Assembly (NCBI RefSeq): GCF_008035925.1
Contig: NZ_CP036264.1
Span: 1,077,774 to 1,141,773 of the forward strand
From: Stieleria maiorica
Lineage (GTDB): Bacteria > Planctomycetota > Planctomycetia > Pirellulales > Pirellulaceae
DNA: 64,000 nt
Direction: 5' to 3'
Under the pieces are notes generated by a model. The model saw nothing but the letters and a program-made list of their open reading frames with translations, ran no database searches and was not told where the DNA came from. Position 1 is the stretch's first letter; every line of letters starts with the position of its first letter. Positions 18,410 through 26,054 of the stretch are shown piece by piece. The position numbers and the translations under genes are program-made.

Positions 18410-19651
18410 ATGTCTCTGTTGGATACCGTTCGAATCGCGCTGCGGGCCTTGTTGAAGAACAAGATGCGCGCCGTGTTGACGGTGATCGGCGTGGTGATCG
18501 GGATTGCCGCGGTGACCACGATCGTGTCGATCGGTCAGGGGGCGAACCGGTTGGTGCAGGGTGAATTGGCCAACCTGGGGACCAACGTGATCTTTGTGAT
18601 TCCCGGGCAAACCACCGAAGGCGGTGTCCGCCAGAACGACGCACCGTCGTTGACCGCGGGCGACGCCGAAGCGATCGGTTCACAGTGTCCGGCGGTGTTG
18701 GCCGCATCACCCCTGGTGTTCACAGCCGGTCAGGTCATCTACGGCAACGAGAACTGGAGCCCGAAGGAAATGCTGGGCGTCGGCACCGATTTTCTGTTGG
18801 TTCGCAATTGGCGACTGGAGGCCGGTTCGTTTTTCAGCCAGGCCGATCTCGATTCGAATGCCAAGGTGTGTGTGATCGGGCAGACCTTGATTCCGAAACT
18901 GTTTCGCACCACCAACCCGATCGGCCAGACGTTGCGAGTGAACAATCTGCCGGTTCGCGTGATCGGGATCCTGTCCAAGAAAGGGGCCAATATGGTCGGT
19001 GATGATCAGGACAATCTATTGTTGATGCCGCAGACCACGGTGCGCAAGCGATTGCTGGGATCTCCGATGGACAACATCCATGCGATCATGGTGTCGGCAC
19101 GCAGTACGAATCAGACGAGCATGGCGACGCGCCAGATTCGGAATCTGTTGCTCGAACGGCACGAGATCGCTCCGGGAGAAGAAGACGATTTCGATATCAC
19201 CGACATGGAGGAGGTCGCGGGAACCCTGGGGATGATCACCGGGACGTTGACGTTGATGCTATCGGCGATCGCGGGGATTTCGTTGGTTGTCGGAGGCGTC
19301 GGCATCATGAACATCATGCTGGTTTCGGTCACTGAACGGACGCGTGAGATCGGCATCCGAATGGCCATGGGGGCTCGCGGTCGTGACATTTTGAATCAGT
19401 TCTTGATCGAGTCGGTGGTGTTGTCCAGCATCGGCGGCGTGATCGGGTTGGCGCTCGGAACGGCGATGTCGATGGCCGCGACGATGTTGATCAACGTCTA
19501 CAAGCCGGGCACGGATTGGCCGATGGTGGTGTCGTTTCCTGCCGCGATGGTTGCGATGGGGTTTGCCGCGGCGGTCGGCGTGTTTTTCGGGTTTTATCCC
19601 GCCCGCCGCGCCAGCAAGTTAGATCCGATCGACGCGCTTCGGTACGAGTGA
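18410..19651 (+). CDS. MacB/FtsX-type ABC transporter permease
   Basis: 413 residues. One N-terminal membrane segment (about 21-45) is followed by a MacB periplasmic core domain (about 50-260) and three C-terminal segments (about 285-400). These carry the family motif VGGVGIMNIMLVSVTERTRE. This is the mechanotransmission type of permease, which does not pass substrate through the membrane itself. It starts 24 bases after the MacA-like gene. Its stop overlaps the start of the ATPase (GTGA), so the two are translationally coupled. In Escherichia coli MacB, ATPase and permease are fused; here they are separate. Confidence 0.9.
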   Translation: MSLLDTVRIALRALLKNKMRAVLTVIGVVIGIAAVTTIVSIGQGANRLVQGELANLGTNVIFVIPGQTTEGGVRQNDAPSLTAGDAEAIGSQCPAVLAASPLVFTAGQVIYGNENWSPKEMLGVGTDFLLVRNWRLEAGSFFSQADLDSNAKVCVIGQTLIPKLFRTTNPIGQTLRVNNLPVRVIGILSKKGANMVGDDQDNLLLMPQTTVRKRLLGSPMDNIHAIMVSARSTNQTSMATRQIRNLLLERHEIAPGEEDDFDITDMEEVAGTLGMITGTLTLMLSAIAGISLVVGGVGIMNIMLVSVTERTREIGIRMAMGARGRDILNQFLIESVVLSSIGGVIGLALGTAMSMAATMLINVYKPGTDWPMVVSFPAAMVAMGFAAAVGVFFGFYPARRASKLDPIDALRYE

Positions 19652-20385
19652 ATCAGGTGGCATTGATCGAGCTTCGAGACGTTCGACGTGAGTATGACTT
19701 GGGCGAGGTCAAAGTGCATGCGCTGCGCACGGTCAGTTTGGAGATCGAACTGGGCGAATTCATCGCGTTGGTCGGACCCTCCGGCAGCGGCAAGTCCACT
19801 CTGATGAACACGCTGGGATGTCTGGATCGGCCGACGCACGGCAGCTATCGGCTTGACGGTGAAGAGATCGTTTCGATGACTCGCGATCAACGTGCGCGGA
19901 TCCGCAACACACAACTGGGGTTCGTGTTCCAGAACTTTAATCTGCTCAATCGAACCTCGGCGCTGGAAAACGTGGAGTTGCCGCTGATGTATGGCCCGCG
20001 CATGTCCGCTCGCCAGCGGCATGATCGAGCGCGGGAAGTGTTGGACCAGGTCGGGCTGGGTGACCGCTACCATCATCATCCCAGCCAGCTCTCCGGCGGT
20101 CAGCAGCAGCGCGTCGCGATCGCCCGGGCTCTGGTCAATCGTCCGTCGATCCTGATGGGGGACGAACCGACCGGCAACTTGGACTCGAGGACCAGTCGCG
20201 AGGTGATCGCGTTGTTTCGCGAGCTGAATGAACAGCAGCAGATCACGGTGATCCTGGTCACCCATGATCCCAACATTGCACGCAACGCCAAGCGGACGAT
20301 CGTGCTCCGCGACGGCCGGGTCGTCGAAGACACCACCGATTTTGACAAGGCCAAAGCCGCCCTCGAATTTGACCCGGACGCCTGA
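19648..20385 (+). CDS. MacB/LolD-type ABC transporter ATP-binding protein
   Basis: 245 residues. Walker A is GPSGSGKST, the Q-loop lies in FVFQNFNLLNRTSALENVEL, the signature is LSGGQQQR, Walker B is LMGDEPTGNLD and the switch histidine is in VTHDP. The Q-loop to LPLMY region is typical of LolD/MacB ATPases. The GTG at 19648 overlaps the permease stop by four bases, so I prefer it to upstream starts inside the permease gene. It would energise the permease encoded just upstream. Confidence 0.92.
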   Translation: MNQVALIELRDVRREYDLGEVKVHALRTVSLEIELGEFIALVGPSGSGKSTLMNTLGCLDRPTHGSYRLDGEEIVSMTRDQRARIRNTQLGFVFQNFNLLNRTSALENVELPLMYGPRMSARQRHDRAREVLDQVGLGDRYHHHPSQLSGGQQQRVAIARALVNRPSILMGDEPTGNLDSRTSREVIALFRELNEQQQITVILVTHDPNIARNAKRTIVLRDGRVVEDTTDFDKAKAALEFDPDA

Positions 20386-20410
20386 CAAGCTACCTGCGCA
20401 AACGATCCAT

Positions 20411-20477
20411 CTGCCCCGCATCATTCTGCCGATTCTCGACAGCAAGACAGGCAAATGGGCAGAATGATGCGGGGCAG
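20411..20477. repeat. perfect 20-base inverted repeat
   Basis: CTGCCCCGCATCATTCTGCC at 20411-20430 is exactly reverse-complemented at 20458-20477, with a 27-base loop. It follows the ATPase gene by 25 bases and may serve as a terminator, though no T-tract is present. The right arm continues into another GGGGCAGAATGATG unit, resembling the array at 7614-7830. Confidence 0.85.
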
Positions 20478-20555
20478 AATGATGTCGGGCCGGTGAGCTG
20501 TTAAACTGTCGCGTCTTAGGCCAATCAGTTGTCTCTCAATCCATCTACCCCTCCG

Positions 20556-22574
20556 ATGCCACGCTCCTTCGTCACGATTGCCGCCGTTTTCGCGGCCCTG
20601 TTCGCCTCGACCGCCCCGTCCCAAGTGAGCGGCGCCCCATCCAAACCCAACGTGATCTTTATCCTGCTCGATGACATGGGCTGGGGGGACTTTGGGGTCC
20701 TCTATCAGAACAATTCGGTGCATTCCAAGCGGCATCAAACACCGATGTTGGATCGGATGGCCGCCGAAGGGATGCAGTTGCGTGATCATTATTGTCCGGC
20801 GCCGGTTTGTGCCCCCAGCCGGTCGTCGCTGTTGACGGGCGTGCATCAAGGCCACGCGGAGGTGCGCGACAATCAGTTCGACAAGGCGCTGGCGGACAAC
20901 CACACGCTTGCCACGGTGATGAAGGCGGCCGGCTACAAGACCTGGCTGGTCGGCAAATATGGCTTGCAAGGTGCGACCAACGGCAAGGACGACGATTGGA
21001 CCCCGGCAGATTGGCCGGCCTATCCGACCAAACGCGGGTTCGACGATTTCTACGGATACGTCCGTCACCGCGACGGGCATGTTCATTATCCGGCCGAGCA
21101 TTGGGATCGGGGTGACAACGAATTGCATCGCACGCCCAAGCAGATTTGGCACAACGATCGAGAGGTCAGCAAGGATTTGGCCAAGTGTTACACGACGGAT
21201 CTGTTCGCCGCCCGCAGCAAAGATTGGATCACCAAGCACGTCCACGGCGGTTCGGAGCAACCGTTTTTCTTGTACCTGGCCTACGACACGCCGCACGCGG
21301 CGCTGCAGTTGCCGTCGACCCCGTTCCCCGAAGGCTACGGTCTGGGCGGAGGATTAAAGTGGCTCGGCAAGCCGGGGACGATGATCAACACGGCGGTCGG
21401 AACGGTCGACGGCTATCGGCACCCCGATTACACCGGCAAGGGCTGGTCGGATGCCGAAGAGCGGTTTGCGACGATGGTCCGCCGGATCGATCATTCGATC
21501 GGCGACTTGTTGCAAACGCTGCGTGATCTAAAGATCGACGACAATACGTTGGTGGTGCTCAGTTGTGACAACGGACCGCACCACGAGTCGTACTTGCGTG
21601 ACGGGAAAGGCAAACCCGTCAATTACACGCCCCAGTCCTTTCAGTCCTACGGTCCGTTCGACGGCACCAAGCGGGATGTCTGGGAAGGCGGGATTCGCGT
21701 CGGCACGTTGGCGTGGTGGCCGGGGCAGATCACGCCGGGATCGATCAGCCGCTGGCCTTCGCAGTTTCAGGACTGGATGCCGACGTTTGCCCGCGCCGGT
21801 GGCGTCGCACCGCCGGCACGCACCGACGGCGTTTCGTTGTTGCCGACACTGACGGGTAAGGGCACGCAGCGCCCGGGGCAGGTCTACATCGAGTATTTCA
21901 ACGGCGGCAAGACACCTGCCTACACCGATTTCCAGGCATCCAAACGGAACCAGCGACGCCGGCAAATGCAGGTCGTGTTCGTCGACGGATACAAGGGCGT
22001 GCGGGTCGACATTCAAGATCACAGCCGACCATTCGCGATCTACGATCTGAAAAACGATCCGAAAGAGCTGCAAGATTTGGCCGGCAGCGGTGAAAAGTTC
22101 GCCAAGCTGCAGCAGAAGATGCACGACCGTGTGTTGCAGCTGCGTCGGCCCAACCCGTCGGCGCCGCGTCCTTATGACGACGTTCCGATTCCGGCAGTGA
22201 TGGTTGATCAGCAAGCCGGCTGGGCGTACGACGTTTACCGAGGTCCGTTTCCCTATGTGCCCGACGTCGACGAATTGCAACCGGCCGCGTCGGGGCGTTC
22301 GGATGACTTGTCGGTGAAAGATGCCGCGGGGGCCGTTCGGTTTCGGGGCGTTTTTGTGGCCCCCGAAACCGGGCTTTATGAGGTCACGCTTTCGACCGGA
22401 TCGCCGACGTTCGCGCGGATTCATGACGCCACGTTGATCGATGCCGATTTCGGGTTCGATCGCGGCAAGACTTATTCGACCGAGATTCGACTCGAAAAAG
22501 GCATGCACCCGGTGACCGTCACGACACTCGCTGATGGCGACGTGTCGGTGCAACTCAATTGGCAGCGGAAGTGA
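20556..22574 (+). CDS. secreted sulfatase (formylglycine-dependent, Cys type)
   Basis: 672 residues with a signal peptide (1-27 or so, ending VSGA). The type I sulfatase start NVIFILLDDMGWGD (metal ligands D39, D40) is followed by C85-A-P-S-R, the site converted to formylglycine. Downstream metal and substrate motifs include VGKYG and LSCDNGPH. Such enzymes hydrolyse sulfate esters, in marine planctomycetes often of algal polysaccharides. After about residue 540 a C-terminal beta-rich module (TGLYEVTLSTGS onwards) resembles PA14-like add-on domains. An in-frame TTG at 20529 is the alternative start; the ATG at 20556 places the signal peptide correctly. The exact substrate is unknown. Confidence 0.92.
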   Translation: MPRSFVTIAAVFAALFASTAPSQVSGAPSKPNVIFILLDDMGWGDFGVLYQNNSVHSKRHQTPMLDRMAAEGMQLRDHYCPAPVCAPSRSSLLTGVHQGHAEVRDNQFDKALADNHTLATVMKAAGYKTWLVGKYGLQGATNGKDDDWTPADWPAYPTKRGFDDFYGYVRHRDGHVHYPAEHWDRGDNELHRTPKQIWHNDREVSKDLAKCYTTDLFAARSKDWITKHVHGGSEQPFFLYLAYDTPHAALQLPSTPFPEGYGLGGGLKWLGKPGTMINTAVGTVDGYRHPDYTGKGWSDAEERFATMVRRIDHSIGDLLQTLRDLKIDDNTLVVLSCDNGPHHESYLRDGKGKPVNYTPQSFQSYGPFDGTKRDVWEGGIRVGTLAWWPGQITPGSISRWPSQFQDWMPTFARAGGVAPPARTDGVSLLPTLTGKGTQRPGQVYIEYFNGGKTPAYTDFQASKRNQRRRQMQVVFVDGYKGVRVDIQDHSRPFAIYDLKNDPKELQDLAGSGEKFAKLQQKMHDRVLQLRRPNPSAPRPYDDVPIPAVMVDQQAGWAYDVYRGPFPYVPDVDELQPAASGRSDDLSVKDAAGAVRFRGVFVAPETGLYEVTLSTGSPTFARIHDATLIDADFGFDRGKTYSTEIRLEKGMHPVTVTTLADGDVSVQLNWQRK

Positions 22575-22638
22575 TCCCGTCACGCCACGGATTGCCCCGT
22601 CAGACTGACTTCCCATCACCTTGCTGCCGGTACCGTTT

Positions 22639-22766
22639 CGGCCTGTTGGTTTAATCCGATCCCACGTTGGATCAGCCGTTTCACGCGAGCGTACGGGCAT
22701 CGACCATTGTGAAAACGCGCCGGGCCCGCAGGCTCGCGCCAAACGGCTGATTAAATCGACAGGCCG
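22639..22766. repeat. nested long inverted repeat between convergent genes
   Basis: The outer arms CGGCCTGTTGGTTTAATC (22639-22656) and GATTAAATCGACAGGCCG (22749-22766) match at 16 of 18 positions. Inside lies an ATCAGCCG-family element (22671-22751). It ends 2 bases before the beta-barrel gene and 64 bases after the sulfatase, so it probably terminates both convergent transcripts. Confidence 0.8.
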
Positions 22767-22768
22767 GT

Positions 22769-23467
22769 TTAGCGGCGGAAGACTCGCAGGGTCAGCATCA
22801 GTTGATCCGAGTCGAGGTCGACGTTCAGGTTCCCTGCCGGGGCACCGCCGACGTTTGTCACCAGATTCGTGTTGGCGTTGCCAAGATCCAAGCGGCGGTA
22901 ACCGAAATCCAGTTCGACGTTGGACAGCAGTTTGCAGGTCAGCCCGATCCCGAACTGGTAGGCGATGTCATCATCGTCTTTGACGCTGGAGACGACGCCG
23001 TCGTTGGCCGCGAATTCGAAGTGCGACCAGCCGATACCTCCGCCGGCATAGACCTCCAGGTTCTCACTGATCGGTTTGTCGATCCACAGGTTCGACAGCC
23101 CGGCAAAGCGGTCGGTGAACGCGCCGCGATAAAAGAACGTGTAGGGCCCCGGCGGTCCGGGAAAACTGTTCAGCGTGAACTGCGAGTCTTCCAGAAACAT
23201 GTACTCAGATTCCAGGCGGATCTGGTAATCGCAGTAATCGAACTCGCGTCCGTAAGAGAACGCATAGGCTTCGTTCGTTTCGTGCTCTTTGCCCGAAGCG
23301 TCGAAGTTGCCGTTGGTGTTGCGGCCGGACCCTTCCATGGTCAGGAAGTCACCGGCGAAGGAACCTGCGACGTAGCAGTTCTTGAAGTCAAAAAGCTGGG
23401 CCGAGGCAGTGCTCATTCCCGCAATCGAGATCACGAGGGCGAGGAAGAGTTGCTGTCCGAGACGCAT
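22769..23467 (-). CDS. outer-membrane beta-barrel protein (OmpA-like/porin-like barrel)
   Basis: 232 residues with a clear signal peptide (MRLGQQLFLALVISIAGMSTASA). The rest shows alternating hydrophobic strands with aromatic girdles, for example YQIRLESEYMF, LEVYAGGGIGWSHFEF, AYQFGIGLTCKL and VELDFGYRRLDL. It ends in a strand LMLTLRVFRR, as in 8-stranded barrels of the OMP_b-brl group. AAAGGA precedes the ATG at a good distance. No OmpA peptidoglycan domain is present. It is convergent with the sulfatase across the nested inverted repeat. Role in the outer membrane unknown. Confidence 0.82.
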   Translation of the reverse strand: MRLGQQLFLALVISIAGMSTASAQLFDFKNCYVAGSFAGDFLTMEGSGRNTNGNFDASGKEHETNEAYAFSYGREFDYCDYQIRLESEYMFLEDSQFTLNSFPGPPGPYTFFYRGAFTDRFAGLSNLWIDKPISENLEVYAGGGIGWSHFEFAANDGVVSSVKDDDDIAYQFGIGLTCKLLSNVELDFGYRRLDLGNANTNLVTNVGGAPAGNLNVDLDSDQLMLTLRVFRR

Positions 23468-24021
23468 CGTCGAATCCTTTCGGTTGGGGAAACAGCGGTC
23501 ACTTATTCAAGCAGCAGGTCGAAAGCATCCAGCTTCCCCGCTGTAAGGGTTTTCGGGCCGCGCCGCCGGCACGGATGGGGAAAACATCGATTCCCCTCGC
23601 GACGCGAATGACCCGACCCGATTGACCAATCGCTACGGTCTGCCAAAGGGTCGTGCACGGCAAATTGAGCAGACAAGCACGGAGCGATTCAGCGTTAAAG
23701 CACCAAAGACATCAGCCGAATCGCGCAAGCGTTCGGGCTCCGGCTTTCGATCACAAACTGAGCCGTAGGCGCTAGCCTCGGGCCTTGCAGGTCTCGAAGG
23801 GCAATCCAAGGCCCGCGGCTAGCGCCGTCGGCTCATAAAGTAGGTGGCATTGGGCTCGCGCCAAACGGCTGATTCCACGGGGAATCGGAGGAATTCAATC
23901 CGTGGACCGGCGGTGCGGCTGATTTCCGGGGGGAGGGCGGTCTGTGGGTTTGCCCCCAGACGGTTTGGGTTACACTAGCTCGATTCGAATTTCACGCCCC
24001 GAGCATCGTCGTCTGAGGTCT
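23468..24021. repeat. intergenic gap with nested hairpin elements
   Basis: No gene is seen. An ATCAGCCG-family element spans 23711-23873. Between its arms, at 23759-23835, sits a different hairpin: TGAGCCGTAGGCGCTAGCCT pairs with its near-complement ending GCTAGCGCCGTCGGCTCA, through about 29 bases with four mismatches. The 3' part of the gap may hold the moxR promoter. Confidence 0.8.
23949..23976 (+). promoter_or_regulatory. possible moxR operon promoter
   Basis: TTTGCC and TACACT separated by 16 bases, ending 45 bases before the moxR ATG. It fits a sigma-70 type promoter loosely; this rests on spacing and partial consensus only. Confidence 0.3.
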
Positions 24022-25071
24022 ATGTCTGGACAAGTTGAAGCATCGCAGGTTCAAGCAACACAGGCTCAAACCGCACAGACGGGATCGGCGCAGAGAGATC
24101 TTTCCGGTGATGATGTCAACGCGATCGATCGGCTGCAGCAGGCGTATGCGGATTTGCGGGCCGAATTGTCACGTGTGATCGTCGGTCAATCCGAAGCGAT
24201 CGAGCAATTGGCGATCTGTTTTTTTGCCCGCCGTAATGCGCTCTTGGTGGGGGTGCCGGGACTAGCCAAGACGTTGCTGGTGGCCAAGTTCGCCGAGACG
24301 TTGTCGCTGAGTTTTAGCCGGATTCAATTCACGCCGGACCTGATGCCGATGGACATCACCGGGACGGACATTTTGCAGGACACCCCCGAGGGGCGGCGGG
24401 AATTCCAGTTCGTCCGCGGCCCGATCTTTGCCAACGTCGTGCTGGCCGACGAAATCAATCGCGCCCCGCCGAAGACTCAGGCCGCGCTATTGGAGGCGAT
24501 GCAGGAAGGCAACGTGACGGTGCTGGGTAAAGAATTCGCCTTGCCGTCGCCCTTCATGGTGTTGGCGACCCAGAACCCGGTGGAGCAGGAGGGGACGTAC
24601 CCGTTGCCCGAAGCTCAGCTGGATCGATTCATGTCGCTGATCGAACTGGGGTATCCCAGCGAGGCGGAGGAGATCGAGATCGCGCGGATGACGACCGGCG
24701 AGCGACAGCCGGTGTTGGAGTCGCTGTTGTCGGTCGAGCAAATCTTGAGTCACCAAGACGTCGTGCGGCGGGTCCCGGTGCCCGATCACCTGTACGAATT
24801 TGCCGCCAAACTGGTCCGTCAAACCCGTCCCGACGGTGGCACCGCGCCGGACTGGTTGATCCCCCTGGTCGCCTGGGGCGCCGGGCCACGGGCCGTGCAA
24901 AGTCTGATCCTGGGGGCCAAAAGCCGAGCGGCCCTGTACGGCAGCTACATGGTTCGCCAAGAAGACATCCTGGCCGTCGCGCCGGCCGTGCTGTCGCATC
25001 GCCTGGTATTAACCTTCGCCGCGCAAGCCGAACGGATTTCGGCACGCGAGATTGTTGCGCGGTTGGTTTAG
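24022..25071 (+). CDS. MoxR-family AAA+ ATPase
   Basis: 349 residues. Walker A is GVPGLAKT (77-84), Walker B is VVLADEIN, and the MoxR signature RAPPKTQAALLEAMQE is followed by ATQNPVEQEGTYPLPEAQLDRF. MoxR ATPases act as chaperones that assemble or activate partner proteins with von Willebrand A domains. The first 30 residues are a glutamine/alanine/threonine-rich tail. The ATG at 24022 is chosen; the frame is open to 23944 but that part has no family match. It heads the operon with DUF58, BatA-like and vWA-like genes, the usual MoxR partners. Confidence 0.95.
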   Translation: MSGQVEASQVQATQAQTAQTGSAQRDLSGDDVNAIDRLQQAYADLRAELSRVIVGQSEAIEQLAICFFARRNALLVGVPGLAKTLLVAKFAETLSLSFSRIQFTPDLMPMDITGTDILQDTPEGRREFQFVRGPIFANVVLADEINRAPPKTQAALLEAMQEGNVTVLGKEFALPSPFMVLATQNPVEQEGTYPLPEAQLDRFMSLIELGYPSEAEEIEIARMTTGERQPVLESLLSVEQILSHQDVVRRVPVPDHLYEFAAKLVRQTRPDGGTAPDWLIPLVAWGAGPRAVQSLILGAKSRAALYGSYMVRQEDILAVAPAVLSHRLVLTFAAQAERISAREIVARLV

Positions 25072-25142
25072 GTTTCAAGTTTCAAGTTTTTCGTACAGCC
25101 ACCTCCCACCTCCCAACTCACCCCTTCCCCTCTCTCACCCAC
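25072..25142 (+). repeat. TTTCAAG then CCCACCT heptamers between moxR stop and next start
   Basis: Two TTTCAAG units follow the stop immediately. CCCACCT/CCCAACT units (about 25101-25118) and a C/T-rich stretch then lead into the next ATG. Order and orientation match those at 30208-30320. Confidence 0.8.
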
Positions 25143-26054
25143 ATGCCCGAGCCTGGTTCTCAGCCCAACACCGTGACGGAATCGTTTTTCGATCCGGTGC
25201 TTGCGGAGCGTTTGTCGGCGATCCCGTTGACAGCACGGCAGTCGATGTTGGGGACGGTTTCGGGGCGACATCAAAGTCCTCATCGTGGATCGAGTGTCGA
25301 ATTCGCCGAGTATCGACGCTATCAACCGGGCGACGACTTACGGCGATTGGATTGGCGTGCTTACGGGCGGAGTGATCGTTATTACGTCAAAGAGTTCGAA
25401 GCCGACACCAACCTGAGACTGGTGTTGGTGGTCGACGGCAGCGGATCGATGGGGTTTGGTGACAAGTTGCACGCCGCTCGCCAGATCGCGTCCACGTTGG
25501 CTTACATTGCCATCGGGCAAGGTGACGCGGCGGGCATGATCGGTGCCAGTGATTCCGACAGTCAGTTATTGCCGCCACGACGAATCGCCGGCCAGGTCTC
25601 CCTGTTGTTTGATCGCCTGAAACGGATCGAAGCCGCCGGGGTGACGACGCTGGAGCAGACGCTGCATCGGCTTGCGGAGATGATTCGCCAGAGAGCGTTG
25701 ATCGTCGTGATCTCCGACTTGTTGTTCGAACCATCGGCGCTGCGGAGTGCGGTCGAGCATCTGGCGTTTTGTAAACATGATGTCGCACTGTTTCATTTGA
25801 TGGATCCCGCGGAGTTGCAACCGAATTGGGATCGGCCGATTCGATTGGAGGACATGGAGGGGGACGAATCGATTTTGGTGGATCCGGACGAAATCGCCGC
25901 CGGTTATGACGAAGCGGTCCGGGAGTTTTTGCAGGAGGTGGAACGGATCAGTCGTGAGACATCGGTCGACTACCACCGCGTGATGCTGGACCGGCCGATC
26001 GAGGAATCGCTGATGCGGTTTTTGGCGGGACGGGCAAGAGAATCGGCGGGATGA
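25143..26054 (+). CDS. DUF58 (vWA-related) protein
   Basis: 303 residues. The DUF58 hallmark is the block YRRYQPGDDLRRLDWRAYGR near residues 58-77, followed by a vWA-like fold with VVDGSGSMGFG (a DxSxS-type metal site, D-G-S-G-S). No membrane segment is seen, so it is likely cytoplasmic. DUF58 proteins are regular partners of MoxR ATPases. The gene follows moxR after a repeat-filled 71-base gap and overlaps the next gene by four bases (ATGA), so translation of the two is coupled. Confidence 0.92.
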   Translation: MPEPGSQPNTVTESFFDPVLAERLSAIPLTARQSMLGTVSGRHQSPHRGSSVEFAEYRRYQPGDDLRRLDWRAYGRSDRYYVKEFEADTNLRLVLVVDGSGSMGFGDKLHAARQIASTLAYIAIGQGDAAGMIGASDSDSQLLPPRRIAGQVSLLFDRLKRIEAAGVTTLEQTLHRLAEMIRQRALIVVISDLLFEPSALRSAVEHLAFCKHDVALFHLMDPAELQPNWDRPIRLEDMEGDESILVDPDEIAAGYDEAVREFLQEVERISRETSVDYHRVMLDRPIEESLMRFLAGRARESAG

